Positions 16,706 to 26,837 are shown, counted from the first letter of the stretch. The stretch is 64,000 nucleotides of DNA from Aquimarina latercula DSM 2041 (GCF_000430645.1 NZ_AUMK01000005.1:310001-374000), one strand, 5' to 3'. Made by a program: numbers and translations. The notes: generated by a model not told the origin, from the letters alone.

Positions 16706-19627
16706 ATGAGAGCATTCTACACGGTATTTACAGTTTTAATTATTATAGGATTCTATTCTTGTAATAAAGAAATTAAAGTAAAAATAGCACAAAGTAATAC
16801 TCCCCTTACCTCATACGTAAACCCTTTTATAGGAACTGGAGGTCATGGACATACATATCCAGGTGCTAGTATGCCATTTGGGATGATGCAATTGAGCCCA
16901 GATACTCGGCTCGATGGATGGGATGGTTGTTCTGGATATCATTATAGTGATTCTTATATCTATGGCTTTTCGCACACACATCTAAGTGGTACAGGAGTTT
17001 CTGATTATGGAGACATTCTATTAATGCCAACAAATGAAGTAAACTTCAATAATGGAGCAAATGGTAAAAAAGGATATCGTGCCCATTTCTCACATGATAA
17101 TGAGAAAGCTTCTCCCGGATATTATGAGGTATATCTAGATTCTACTAATATCGATGTAGCACTAACAGTCACTAAAAGAGCTGGAATACATAAGTACACC
17201 TTCCCTTCTGACAAAAAGCAAATCATCATACTTGATTTAGCACATAGAGATGAAGTATTAGATCATCAAATAAATATAATTTCTGACACAGTGGTTAATG
17301 GGTATCGACACTCTAAAGCTTGGGCTGAGAAGCAACTATTATTTTATCACATCAAATTTTCTAAACCTATTAAGAGTAAACAATCTACGGAAGATGGAAA
17401 AAAAATGGCTTTTGAATTTGACAATGCGTCAAACGACCCAATCTTTCTTACCATAGGTATTTCAGCAGTTGACCAGCAAGGGGCTCTAAAAAATTTAGAA
17501 GAAGAAATAGGTTTCAAAACCTTTGATCAAATAAAAAATAATGCTCAGAACATTTGGGAAAAGCAATTACGCAAAATTGTAATTGAAAGTACCAACAATG
17601 ATTACAAAACTAATTTCTATACTTCGTTATATCATTCCATGCTAGCTCCTAATCTGTATCAAGATGTAGATGGAAGGTATCGAGGAATGGATTTAGAAAT
17701 CCATCAAAATTCTGATTTTGACTATTATTCAGTATTCTCACTTTGGGATACCTATAGAGCTACACATCCTTTATATACAATTATAGAACAAAATCGCACT
17801 AATGATTTTATTAATACATTTCTTGCTAAATATGATGAAGGTGGTATTATGCCAATATGGGATTTAGCCGGTAATTATACCCATTGTATGATTGGATATC
17901 ATGCGGTTCCTGTAATTGCAGATGCATATCTAAAAGGAATTACGGATTACGATGCAGAAAAAGCTTTTGAAGCTATGAAACATAGTGCCACAAGAAATAA
18001 ATTAGGACTACAATCTTATAAAAAATTTGGGTATATACCAGTAGAAAAAGAAAGCGAATCCGTATCTAAAACTTTAGAATATGCTTATGACGACTGGACG
18101 ATTGCACAAATGGCGAAAGCACTTAATAAACCAGAAGATCTAGTAAAGTTTACCAAAAGAGCGCAGAATTATAAAAATGTATTTGATCCTTCTACAAAAT
18201 TCATGCGCGGCAGATATAGAAACACATGGTTTGCTCCATTTGATCCTTATGAAGTGAATTTTAATTATACAGAAGCAAATTCTTGGCAGTATAGTTTTTA
18301 TGTCCCGCAAGATATTAATGGATTTATAAAACTATTAGGAGGTAAAAAAACATTAGAGAAACAATTAGATACCTTGTTTTCTGCAAATAGCAATACTTCT
18401 GGATCGCATCAAGTAGATATCACTGGGCTTATCGGACAATATGCTCATGGAAATGAACCTAGTCACCATATGGCCTATCTTTATAATTATGTAAACAAAC
18501 CATATAAAACTCAAGAAAAAGTTTATCAAATTCTTACGGAATTATATACTAATACTCCAGATGGAATCTCTGGAAATGAAGATTGTGGACAGATGAGTGC
18601 TTGGTACATATTTAGTAGCCTAGGTTTTTATCCTGTAACTCCAGGATCTAATGATTATATCATCGGAACTCCTCTTTTTGACAAAGCTACAATGCATCTT
18701 GAAAACGGAAAGGATTTCACCATTATAGCTAACAACCTTTCTCCTGAAAACAAATACATTGCTTCTACTCAATTAAATGATGAGCAATATCCTTTTTCTT
18801 ATCTAAAACATGAAGATATTATAAAAGGAGGAACTCTAGTATTTGAAATGACCAATATACCTACAGAATGGGCTACACATGATCAATACATTCCTAGTAC
18901 CGAAATTAAAGAACATATTATTATCACACCTCCTTTTATTTCTGAAGGAGAAATTGCTTTCAAGGAAAAAACAACAATTACATTACAAAGCGTAGATAAA
19001 AATGCAATTATTCATTATACTCTGAATGATTCGGTATTCAAAAGATACAATGAGCCTATCGAAATTTCATCTCCAGTAATTTTAAAAACATACGCATCAC
19101 TAGATGGATTAAAAAGCACGATCATTTCTACAGAATTTTTTAAGATAGATGCGGATCTTTCGATAGAATTGAAAAATGAATATGCAAATAGATATAATGG
19201 TGGTGGTCCTAATGCACTTATTAATGGTATCAAAGGAACCACTGATTATCGCTCTGGATCTTGGCAAGGTTTTCATAACAGTGATTTAATTGCTACAATA
19301 GACTTAGGAAAAACTAAAGAAATCAATAAGGTCTCTATAGGTTTTCTTGAAGACCAACGAAGTTGGATATTTTATCCTAAAAAGGTGGTAATTTGGATTT
19401 CGGAGAATGGTAAACAATGGAAGCTGATATCAAAAAATGAAATAGAAAAAGAACCAACTAGTAACGAAACAGCTAGTATCCAGATAGTAGAAAAAAAACT
19501 CACAAAACAACAAGTGCGTTATGTAAAAATCCAAGCCAAAACTGTCGGAAACATTCCTGAGTGGCATATAGGAAGTAATCATGATGGAAAAGCATGGATT
19601 TTTGCTGACGAAATAATTATAAAGTAA
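16706..19627 (+). CDS. GH92 alpha-mannosidase lipoprotein
   Basis: 973 residues. Signal peptide ends at GFYSC, a lipobox. Early motif VNPFIGTGGHGHTYPGASMP is the classic GH92 start; the catalytic domain shows GHGNEPSHH-type sequence (here AHGNEPSHHMAYLYNY) and SGNEDCGQMSAWYIFSSLGFYPV, which carry the acid, base and calcium-binding residues of the family. After residue 780 an FN3-associated stretch and a discoidin-like beta-sandwich (about 825-973) resemble those at the end of the GH20 protein. GH92 enzymes are calcium-dependent exo-alpha-mannosidases that trim mannose from N-glycans. It is followed two bases later by the glycosylasparaginase gene. Confidence 0.95.
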   Translation: MRAFYTVFTVLIIIGFYSCNKEIKVKIAQSNTPLTSYVNPFIGTGGHGHTYPGASMPFGMMQLSPDTRLDGWDGCSGYHYSDSYIYGFSHTHLSGTGVSDYGDILLMPTNEVNFNNGANGKKGYRAHFSHDNEKASPGYYEVYLDSTNIDVALTVTKRAGIHKYTFPSDKKQIIILDLAHRDEVLDHQINIISDTVVNGYRHSKAWAEKQLLFYHIKFSKPIKSKQSTEDGKKMAFEFDNASNDPIFLTIGISAVDQQGALKNLEEEIGFKTFDQIKNNAQNIWEKQLRKIVIESTNNDYKTNFYTSLYHSMLAPNLYQDVDGRYRGMDLEIHQNSDFDYYSVFSLWDTYRATHPLYTIIEQNRTNDFINTFLAKYDEGGIMPIWDLAGNYTHCMIGYHAVPVIADAYLKGITDYDAEKAFEAMKHSATRNKLGLQSYKKFGYIPVEKESESVSKTLEYAYDDWTIAQMAKALNKPEDLVKFTKRAQNYKNVFDPSTKFMRGRYRNTWFAPFDPYEVNFNYTEANSWQYSFYVPQDINGFIKLLGGKKTLEKQLDTLFSANSNTSGSHQVDITGLIGQYAHGNEPSHHMAYLYNYVNKPYKTQEKVYQILTELYTNTPDGISGNEDCGQMSAWYIFSSLGFYPVTPGSNDYIIGTPLFDKATMHLENGKDFTIIANNLSPENKYIASTQLNDEQYPFSYLKHEDIIKGGTLVFEMTNIPTEWATHDQYIPSTEIKEHIIITPPFISEGEIAFKEKTTITLQSVDKNAIIHYTLNDSVFKRYNEPIEISSPVILKTYASLDGLKSTIISTEFFKIDADLSIELKNEYANRYNGGGPNALINGIKGTTDYRSGSWQGFHNSDLIATIDLGKTKEINKVSIGFLEDQRSWIFYPKKVVIWISENGKQWKLISKNEIEKEPTSNETASIQIVEKKLTKQQVRYVKIQAKTVGNIPEWHIGSNHDGKAWIFADEIIIK

Positions 19628-19629
19628 TC

Positions 19630-20637
19630 ATGAAAAGACGACAATTTATTCAAAACACTGCGCTTACCAGCGTAGGTCTCACAGTGGGATCCACCATTAT
19701 AGGTTGTAAAGAAAATCCAAATCAATCAATAGAACAAGAAAAAAGCACACTTATGAATACACCTAATCATTCTCCTATTGCCATCTGCACATGGCGTTTT
19801 ACCAAAGCAAATGCTACCGCTGGTGAAGCTTTAGCAGCTGGAAAACCTGCTCTAGATGCGGTTATTGAAGGTGTTGCTATTGAAGAAGAAAGTATAAAAA
19901 ATACGACTGTTGGAAAAGGTGGAGCTCCAGATCGAGAAGGTAACGTAACGCTAGATGCTTGTGTTATGAATTCTGACGGTGATTGTGGTGCTGTAGTTTG
20001 TGTAGAAAACATTACCAATGTTGCTGCATTAGCTAGAAAAGTTATGGAAGATACTCCACATGTTATATTAGCTGGTGAAGGAGCAGAAGAATTTGGATAT
20101 CGCAATGGTTTCAAAAAAGAAAATCTACTTACGGATGCATCCAAATTAGCTTGGGAAGAATGGAAAAAATCTCCAGAATATAAACCTCTCATCAATATTG
20201 AAAACCATGACACTATAGGCATGTTGGCTATGGATAGTAAAGGAGATATTGCTGGTGCTTGTACCACCTCTGGATTATCCTATAAAATGAAAGGCCGTGT
20301 TGGAGATTCGCCAATTATAGGATCAGGATTATTTATCGACAATGAAGTTGGTGGTGCAGTAGCTACAGGAATGGGTGAAGAGGTTCTAAAAACCGTAGGA
20401 AGTTTTCTAATCGTAGAACTCATGCGAAATGGAATGAGTCCTCAAAAAGCTTGTGAAGAAGCTATCCGAAGAATAGTTACTAAAAATGATCGATACAAAG
20501 ATTTTCAGATTGCCTATATCGCTATGAACAAATCAGGAGAAGTAGGTCATTATTGTATCCATGAGGGATTTACTATGATGAAATATCAAGATGGGAATAA
20601 TGAAAATATTCCAACAAATTTTTACAATAAAGCATAA
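19630..20637 (+). CDS. N4-(beta-N-acetylglucosaminyl)-L-asparaginase (glycosylasparaginase)
   Basis: 335-residue Ntn hydrolase. The N-terminus MKRRQFIQNTALTSVG has a twin-arginine signal with a lipobox-like IIGC, so it is exported folded. Self-cleavage is expected before Thr195 in the HDTIGMLAMD motif, freeing the nucleophile; GGAPDREG and GNVTLDACVMN upstream and GDSPIIGSGLFID downstream are family motifs. The enzyme cuts the bond between GlcNAc and asparagine, the last step of N-glycoprotein catabolism (human AGA is the lysosomal counterpart). It lies between the GH92 and sugar transporter genes in one operon. Confidence 0.93.
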   Translation: MKRRQFIQNTALTSVGLTVGSTIIGCKENPNQSIEQEKSTLMNTPNHSPIAICTWRFTKANATAGEALAAGKPALDAVIEGVAIEEESIKNTTVGKGGAPDREGNVTLDACVMNSDGDCGAVVCVENITNVAALARKVMEDTPHVILAGEGAEEFGYRNGFKKENLLTDASKLAWEEWKKSPEYKPLINIENHDTIGMLAMDSKGDIAGACTTSGLSYKMKGRVGDSPIIGSGLFIDNEVGGAVATGMGEEVLKTVGSFLIVELMRNGMSPQKACEEAIRRIVTKNDRYKDFQIAYIAMNKSGEVGHYCIHEGFTMMKYQDGNNENIPTNFYNKA

Positions 20638-20648
20638 ATCATCTTACA

Positions 20649-21956
20649 ATGAACCAATCAAAATCTTATCGAAGCGCTTTTATTATAATTACCATACTGT
20701 TTTTTTTATGGGGATTTATCACGGTGTTAGTAGACTCTTTAATTCCTAGGTTAAGAGACGTATTTGAGCTCTCTTATTTTCAGGCAGGATTGGTTCAATT
20801 TGCTTTTTTTACAGCATTCTTTGTATTATCTGTTCCGGCAGGGTTTATATTATCCAAAATAGGTTACAAAAAAGGAATTATATTAGGACTAACTACAATG
20901 GCTGTTGGATGTTTGCTTTTTTATCCTGCATCTTCTTATCGTTTTTTCAGTGTATTTTTATTAGGTTATTTTACGCTTGCAGGAGGCATCACTATTCTAC
21001 AGGTAGCGGCTAATCCATATGTAGCATTATTGGGTAGTGAAGATGGAGCTGCTAGTCGCCTTAACTTATCTCAAGCTTTTAATTCTCTTGGAACAGCTAT
21101 TGCCCCAGTTGTTGGGGCTATCTTTTTATTAAGTGACTCTGTAAAATCCTCTAAAGAAATCCAAACTTTAACAGACACTCAGAAAGACACCTATTATGCC
21201 GCTGAGGCGGCTACTGTGCAAACTCCATTTATAATGATTGCAGGCTTTATACTATTGCTTGTAATCTTGTTTAGATTTATCAAAGTACCCACACTTATGA
21301 AAGAAAGCCCAAAGGATGGGTATGGTAGACTTTTACGAAACAAAATAATGCTTCTAGGTGCACTAGGAATATTTGTATATGTAGGAGCAGAGGTTGCTAT
21401 AGGTAGCTACCTGGTTAATTATTTCTTGGACATGAATTTAGTATCCGTAATTAAGGATACTCCTTTTATGAAAAACCTATGTGAACGTATTTTAAACTCC
21501 GACTTAAACGCTATGGATGGCAAAGCAATCGTGGGAGCCTTTGTTGTCTTTTATTGGTCTGGAGCAATGATTGGCCGATTCATCGGAGCTTACCTCACAA
21601 GAATTATGTCTCCTGGAAAAGTATTAAGTATTTTTGCAGGTTTAGCAATCACTATGCTCCTAATTTCTATGAATACTACTGGGCTAATCGCTATGTGGTC
21701 TATACTAGCTGTTGGTTTATTCAACTCTATTATGTTTCCGACTATATTTACACTTGCACTAGATGGATTAGGAGATTTAAAACCGCAAGCTTCAGGGTTA
21801 TTATGTATGGCGATTGTGGGAGGTGCATTAATACCTCCTTTTTATGGTTTCTTGACTGATAATATTGGTTTTAAAATGGCCCTATTACTGGTAATAGTAT
21901 GCTATGCTTATATTTTATTCTATGGATGGTTAAAAAGTAAAAAAACACTTGCTTAA
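20649..21956 (+). CDS. sugar MFS transporter, FucP/NagP type
   Basis: 435 residues with about twelve membrane segments. FLWGFITVLVDSLIPRLRDVFELSYFQA is the N-terminal signature of the FucP family, and ILQVAANPYVALLG plus ASRLNLSQAFNSLGTAIAP are strongly conserved in its Bacteroidota members that carry fucose, N-acetylglucosamine, glucose or galactose with protons. Given the GH20, GH92 and GH2 neighbours, GlcNAc or mannose is the likely cargo. Third gene of the GH92 operon, eleven bases after the asparaginase. Its last four bases overlap the end of the convergent GH2 gene. Confidence 0.9.
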   Translation: MNQSKSYRSAFIIITILFFLWGFITVLVDSLIPRLRDVFELSYFQAGLVQFAFFTAFFVLSVPAGFILSKIGYKKGIILGLTTMAVGCLLFYPASSYRFFSVFLLGYFTLAGGITILQVAANPYVALLGSEDGAASRLNLSQAFNSLGTAIAPVVGAIFLLSDSVKSSKEIQTLTDTQKDTYYAAEAATVQTPFIMIAGFILLLVILFRFIKVPTLMKESPKDGYGRLLRNKIMLLGALGIFVYVGAEVAIGSYLVNYFLDMNLVSVIKDTPFMKNLCERILNSDLNAMDGKAIVGAFVVFYWSGAMIGRFIGAYLTRIMSPGKVLSIFAGLAITMLLISMNTTGLIAMWSILAVGLFNSIMFPTIFTLALDGLGDLKPQASGLLCMAIVGGALIPPFYGFLTDNIGFKMALLLVIVCYAYILFYGWLKSKKTLA

Positions 21957-24454
21957 CGAACAGTTTCTATATTAATTAATGAATTCAACGTTTTTATTAA
22001 AATATCAATCTCTGAAGTTGTAGAAGTTTCGAAAAGAATTACTTTTTCTTTATTAGGAAGTACATCGAAAAAATTATCACTAAAGTGACCCTTGCTATCT
22101 GAATATAAGAATACATCTTTTTGTAACGTTGTTGATGATAATGTAATCTCATAACCAGTATCAACTTTCGTTATTTTTTTAGATACATCTTGTGGTGGTA
22201 GCTTTAAATCTTTTGGTTTCCTAAAATAAAAATTAGCGTTCGATTCTTTAAAATCTGACACCAATACTACTTCATCTTTTAAAATATCTAATGCTTTCAT
22301 TGGTACGTTAAACACTACTTGAGAAGCATTTGCTTTTACAGAAATTTGTTCGTCATATTTCCAAATGACCTTACCTTCAAAATCTTGAATTTTTAAACCT
22401 AATGTTCCATGCTGCTCTTTTAATTCGTCATTAACAACATATACATTCAATGTATCATTTTCGACTTTTGGGGAAACAAGTATATTTTCAAAACTCTTTT
22501 TAACTTTATATTGTAATGCTTTCCAATTCCCCAATCCATCAATTCCTGACCAGGAAACTACAGGCCAACAATCATTTAATTGCCAATAAAGTGTTCCCAT
22601 ATTATAAGGCATAGATCGACGATGTGCTTCAATACCCTTTGTCATACCATATGCTTGTAATAATTGACTAACATATACATAATCTTCGTCCTTATCTGGA
22701 ACAGGAAAATCCCGTTCCATATACTCTTTTATGAGAGCGAATCCTCTATCATGTTTTTGATGTGTCGCAAAACTTGAATGATTAATATCAATGCTGCCTT
22801 TTTGTGTAAAATATTGAATGGCTTCATAACTTGGAAATGATTGGAATCCAAATTCGCTCATAAAACGTGGTACCTTTTCTTCGAATCGTTCGAATGGATA
22901 TCCATCATGCCATACTCCCCAATCATGGGCATTCCCTTCGGTTTGGAATTTTGGATTTCCTCTTCCATATTTGGGTGAACTCTCCCAATAAGAAGTGTTT
23001 GTAAGATCAGAAACAGTATTCGGTAAAATATCATTAAATAATTTCTGATAATTGCCCCATATCTCTGCTTTCTCTTCCTCACTTCTATTTGCTTGCCATC
23101 CCCAATTATGCCAAGCTTCATTGTTTTCATTGTTACCACACCAAAGTGCAATACTTGCATGGTTACGTAAACGAGTAACATTATCTATCGCTTCTTGTTT
23201 TACATTTTCTAAAAACGTAGCATCACCTGGATACATCGCACAGGCAAACATAAAATCCTGCCATACAAGGATGCCTTTTTCATCTGCTAAATCATAAAAA
23301 ATATCATTTTCATAGATTCCTCCTCCCCAAACTCGTAACATATTCATATTAGCATCAATTACATCTTCGAAAAGTTTTTTATAATCTTGATCTGTTACTT
23401 CTGGTTGAAAGATATTTTGAGGGATGTAATTAGCACCTTTCATAAAAACGGGTATTCCATTAAGTTTAAAATAAAAAGATTCTCCTTCTGCATCCTTATC
23501 AGTAATTAACTCAATTGTCCGCAACCCTTTTTTAACTTCTCTTGAAGCCACGACCTCATCTCCATATTGTATCTGAATATCGATGTCATATAGAAAAGGT
23601 TCTCCAAGATTATGCGTCCACCACCATTTTGGGTTTTCAATAAGAAAATCTATACTATATTTTTTATTTCCTTTTTCTGGATTTATTATTTTGGTTTCAA
23701 CTATTTCCTTATTAATCAATACATTTATGACCACATCTTCATCTAAGTCTTCTTGAGTTCTATTTAACAAAACTTCAGCTTGTAGTTTGGCTTGTTTTTT
23801 ATCTAAAAAATTTTGTTTGATGTATACATCTTGCAACTGTATATCATCCCAAGATCTAAGGGTAATTGGTTTCCAAACACCAGCTGTAATAAAAGTAGGT
23901 CCCCAATCCCATCCATAATGAAATTGGGCTTTACGAGAGAAAATACGATTTCCTGCCGGCAGTTCATAAGGCAACTTTCCTTTTTCAATCGCTTCAATCT
24001 CCGTAGGACTTTTAAATAGGATTCTTAATTTGTTTTCCTTAAGAAGTTTTCCACTTACATCTACATTCCAGATTCTAAAAGCATTATTCGTTTTTAAGAG
24101 TAAACTATGATTCAGAAATATTTCTGTATAAGTATCAACACCTTCGAAACTAAGCTGATGATGCTTTCTTTCTAACTGCTCCTCCTCTAGTTTTAAAATA
24201 GTTTTGTATTCCCAATCTTCAGAAGTAATCCATTGTAGTTTTTCTTCGTTAACTCCTACAAAAGGGTCATTTATTTTTTTATTTTTTAATAGATCTGTAT
24301 GTACAGTACCAGGCACATCCGCAACTAGCCAAGAAGAATCTTTATCTGATCTGAATTGCCATTCACTATCAATCTCAGTAAATAAGTTTTTCTTTTTTTC
24401 ACTACACGAAAAAGTTATGAGTAATAAAAATAGTATTCCCGCATTTTTATACAT
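21953..24454 (-). CDS. GH2 beta-mannosidase lipoprotein
   Basis: 833 residues. Signal MYKNAGILFLLLITFSC ends in a lipobox. The N-terminal sugar-binding-like domain has VPGTVHTDLLKNKKINDPFVG, a hallmark of GH2 beta-mannosidases, then SFEGVDTYTEIFLN. The barrel carries the acid/base glutamate in LWCGNNENNEAWHNW and the nucleophile glutamate in FMSEFGFQSFPS; MLRVWGGGIYENDIFYDLADEKGILVWQDF is diagnostic. It should hydrolyse the Man-beta-1,4-GlcNAc bond at the N-glycan core. It is transcribed alone, against the GH92 operon, with ends overlapping by four bases. Confidence 0.93.
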   Translation of the reverse strand: MYKNAGILFLLLITFSCSEKKKNLFTEIDSEWQFRSDKDSSWLVADVPGTVHTDLLKNKKINDPFVGVNEEKLQWITSEDWEYKTILKLEEEQLERKHHQLSFEGVDTYTEIFLNHSLLLKTNNAFRIWNVDVSGKLLKENKLRILFKSPTEIEAIEKGKLPYELPAGNRIFSRKAQFHYGWDWGPTFITAGVWKPITLRSWDDIQLQDVYIKQNFLDKKQAKLQAEVLLNRTQEDLDEDVVINVLINKEIVETKIINPEKGNKKYSIDFLIENPKWWWTHNLGEPFLYDIDIQIQYGDEVVASREVKKGLRTIELITDKDAEGESFYFKLNGIPVFMKGANYIPQNIFQPEVTDQDYKKLFEDVIDANMNMLRVWGGGIYENDIFYDLADEKGILVWQDFMFACAMYPGDATFLENVKQEAIDNVTRLRNHASIALWCGNNENNEAWHNWGWQANRSEEEKAEIWGNYQKLFNDILPNTVSDLTNTSYWESSPKYGRGNPKFQTEGNAHDWGVWHDGYPFERFEEKVPRFMSEFGFQSFPSYEAIQYFTQKGSIDINHSSFATHQKHDRGFALIKEYMERDFPVPDKDEDYVYVSQLLQAYGMTKGIEAHRRSMPYNMGTLYWQLNDCWPVVSWSGIDGLGNWKALQYKVKKSFENILVSPKVENDTLNVYVVNDELKEQHGTLGLKIQDFEGKVIWKYDEQISVKANASQVVFNVPMKALDILKDEVVLVSDFKESNANFYFRKPKDLKLPPQDVSKKITKVDTGYEITLSSTTLQKDVFLYSDSKGHFSDNFFDVLPNKEKVILFETSTTSEIDILIKTLNSLINIETVR

Positions 24455-24480
24455 ATCAAAGAAAAAACAATTGTTATAAA

Positions 24481-25161
24481 TCAGGGTGTACTACTAGACA
24501 CCTGTAATACTTTACCATTATAGAATTTATTAGCGGTAAGCGAAAAATCTTTAATGTAATTTGCCATTTCAATAGCCGTAATCGGTGCTTGGTATCCAGG
24601 AAATGCTTCTTCTAACATTTCTGTCTGTACTGCTCCCAAAGCCAAAACATTAAATGCTATACCACTTTCCTTATACTCTTCGGCCAATAGCTCACTTAGT
24701 GTAATAACAGCTCCTTTACTAGAACTATATGCCGCCAAACCAGGAAATTTCATACTTCCCTGAATTCCACCCATACTACTTACTGTAACCACATGACTTC
24801 CTTTTGTCATATGAGGCAACATAAGTCTAGTAATTTCTGCTACACCAAAAACATTTACTCTATACACTTCTTCAAATTCTTGAGTAGAAATTTCACCAAA
24901 AGGTTTATTCAATAATTTACCAGCATTATTAATCAAGATATCAACCTGATTCCAAGAATCGGTAACGTAATTTTTTAATTTATATAAATCCGAAGAGTTA
25001 CATAAGTCAAAAGAAAAAGTATGGATGTTTTTATGATTTAGAGCAGTAATAGGTTTCTCATTTCTAGATAAAGCCAAAACTTGATGTCCTTCATCTGCAA
25101 ACAACTTAGCCATCTCATACCCTATTCCTCTGCTCGCCCCAGTAATTATAATGTTTTTCAT
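24481..25161 (-). CDS. SDR family NAD(P)-dependent oxidoreductase
   Basis: 226 residues with a single Rossmann domain. Cofactor motif TGASRGIG (residues 7-14), NNAG at the end of strand four, and the catalytic Ser-Tyr-Lys set in VTVSSMGGIQGS and AAYSSSKGAV. The substrate is not readable; FabG-like or carbonyl reductase activity is possible. It lies 27 bases before the GH2 gene on the same strand and could be co-transcribed with it, although there is no functional link to glycan breakdown. Confidence 0.9.
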   Translation of the reverse strand: MKNIIITGASRGIGYEMAKLFADEGHQVLALSRNEKPITALNHKNIHTFSFDLCNSSDLYKLKNYVTDSWNQVDILINNAGKLLNKPFGEISTQEFEEVYRVNVFGVAEITRLMLPHMTKGSHVVTVSSMGGIQGSMKFPGLAAYSSSKGAVITLSELLAEEYKESGIAFNVLALGAVQTEMLEEAFPGYQAPITAIEMANYIKDFSLTANKFYNGKVLQVSSSTP

Positions 25162-25175
25162 GTTTTTTATAAAAA

Positions 25176-25208
25176 AATCCTTTCGAGTGTTGAAAACTCG
25201 AAAGGATT
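25176..25208 (-). terminator. intrinsic terminator of the M28 peptidase gene
   Basis: Perfect 13-bp stem (25176-25188 with 25196-25208) with a seven-base loop, followed on the minus strand by a T-tract. It lies seven bases after the peptidase stop. A-rich sequence on the other side could make it work in both directions. Confidence 0.88.
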
Positions 25209-25215
25209 GAATTTT

Positions 25216-26160
25216 TTAATTTAACTTAATTTCTTTTGTTGATGTATTCAGAATCTTTGTTATAGCAGGTATACAGTCATTTATTAATTCTGCCATAAAC
25301 TCAAAATTCATTTCGGAAACCTCGTCATCTACGTGGTGATAATACTCATAATTTGTAAAATCAAAAGTAGAAATCGTTTGACAAGGCACTTTGAACTTTT
25401 CATAAAAAGGATAATTATCACTTCTTCTAAACAATTGAAATTCTTTAGCTTTTGGCAAGAAACCTATTAGTTCTTTTCCTGAATACTCATTCATTTTATC
25501 AGCCATATTAGAAATTTCATATCCAGTAATGTAAGCCTTATAACTTTTATCATTTAATGGTACTCCTATCATTTCAAAATTTACCATAGTATAAAGGTCA
25601 AGATTTTTCTCTTTTAAAGCTTTTGCCAAATGACTAGAACCTAATAGACCTCTTTCTTCTGCTCCAAACAATACAAATAAAATACTACGTTTATTACTTT
25701 TTGCTTTTGCAAAATGTTTTGCTAGTGAAATAACAGCAGTGCTTCCAGCAGCATTATCATTAGCTCCATTAGCAATTACATCTCCATTTACTTCTTTTCC
25801 TGTTCCTATATGATCAAAATGTGCCCCAATAACTACAAATTGTTTTGCTAAATCAGGATCCGTCCCTTTTAAATAACCAACCACATTATACGTTTCGGTC
25901 CCTTTAGCATCAAACGTATTTAAATACGAATCAAAATATGGATCAATCCCAGATTTCTTGAACTCCTCTTCTATAAATTTAGCCGCTTTTTCTAACCCTT
26001 CAGAACCAGTATCTCTACCTCCCAATTCATCACTAGCTAAAAAATTCATAATACTTTCCACATCAGAAGCTGCAACGTTTGATGCTAATGATTGTGCTCT
26101 AGTTACTTCTTTACAGTTTATAAATAAAAGTGTAATAATAAAAAGTGATATCTGTTTCAT
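25216..26160 (-). CDS. M28 family zinc metallopeptidase lipoprotein
   Basis: 314 residues. Signal ends at LLFINC (probable lipobox). The M28 aminopeptidase ligands are visible in order: AHFDHIG (His and Asp), NGANDNAAGS (bridging Asp), FGAEERGLLGS (catalytic and ligand Glu), NFEMIG and the C-terminal YYHHVDDEVS histidine. No PA domain is inserted; the length is that of single-domain aminopeptidase Y/S-like members. It is expected to release N-terminal amino acids from peptides in the periplasm. Between nudK and SDR genes on the same strand, with its own terminator. Confidence 0.92.
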   Translation of the reverse strand: MKQISLFIITLLFINCKEVTRAQSLASNVAASDVESIMNFLASDELGGRDTGSEGLEKAAKFIEEEFKKSGIDPYFDSYLNTFDAKGTETYNVVGYLKGTDPDLAKQFVVIGAHFDHIGTGKEVNGDVIANGANDNAAGSTAVISLAKHFAKAKSNKRSILFVLFGAEERGLLGSSHLAKALKEKNLDLYTMVNFEMIGVPLNDKSYKAYITGYEISNMADKMNEYSGKELIGFLPKAKEFQLFRRSDNYPFYEKFKVPCQTISTFDFTNYEYYHHVDDEVSEMNFEFMAELINDCIPAITKILNTSTKEIKLN

Positions 26161-26233
26161 GTTTTTTTGTTTTCCGATATAAATGAATATTTTTTGATAA
26201 AGATACTTAAAAAGTACCCTCTGAGATCTCCTA

Positions 26234-26821
26234 TTAAGATTCCATTATACCTTTTATTTTCAGGAATTGTAATAACATAACCGTTCTTGCATCCTTAATT
26301 TCTCCAGTTTGCATCATATCGAATGCCCTTATAAACTCTATTTCTAGTACATCAATATATTCTTCTTCATTGTCTAATCCACCTCCATTTTCCACTTTCA
26401 TTTCATCTGTATACTCAGCAATAAACAAGTGCGCAATTTCCGTCATTGTCGCTGGCGATGCATATACCGAAAATACTTTTTCAACAGAATTAATAGCATA
26501 ACCCGTTTCTTCAAGCGCTTCTTTTTTTGCACAAACTTCTGGAGTATCCCCATCCAAAGATCCTGCACAAACTTCTATATTCATCCCAGATGTATTACCA
26601 TTTAAAAAAGTCGGCAACCTAAATTGCTGGGTTAGCACAACTGTTTTTTTTACAAGGTTATATAATAAAACAGAAGCCCCATCACCGTGATCATAAACTT
26701 CTCGAAGGTGTTTTTCTGGAGTGTGAGCACTCGTATGCTTATACTCAAAAGTATATTCTTTTAACAAAAATGTTTTATCGGATAATGTGGCTGATTGTAG
26801 GTTTTCAACTCTCTTGTTCAT
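26234..26821 (-). CDS. nudK: NUDIX hydrolase, GDP-mannose pyrophosphatase NudK type
   Basis: 195 residues with a Nudix box in DGDTPEVCAKKEALEETGY. The surrounding pattern, including NTSGMNIEVCAGSLDGD before it, SVYASPATMTEIAHLFIAEY after it and the C-terminal MMQTGEIKDARTVMLLQFL, closely matches NudK. NudK hydrolyses GDP-mannose to mannose-1-phosphate and GMP; related members act on ADP-ribose. It could balance the GDP-mannose made by the ManC encoded 18 kb away in this window. It is isolated from the pyruvate dehydrogenase operon by a terminator just before its start. Confidence 0.88.
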   Translation of the reverse strand: MNKRVENLQSATLSDKTFLLKEYTFEYKHTSAHTPEKHLREVYDHGDGASVLLYNLVKKTVVLTQQFRLPTFLNGNTSGMNIEVCAGSLDGDTPEVCAKKEALEETGYAINSVEKVFSVYASPATMTEIAHLFIAEYTDEMKVENGGGLDNEEEYIDVLEIEFIRAFDMMQTGEIKDARTVMLLQFLKIKGIMES

Positions 26822-26837
26822 TTTTTAAATATAAAAA

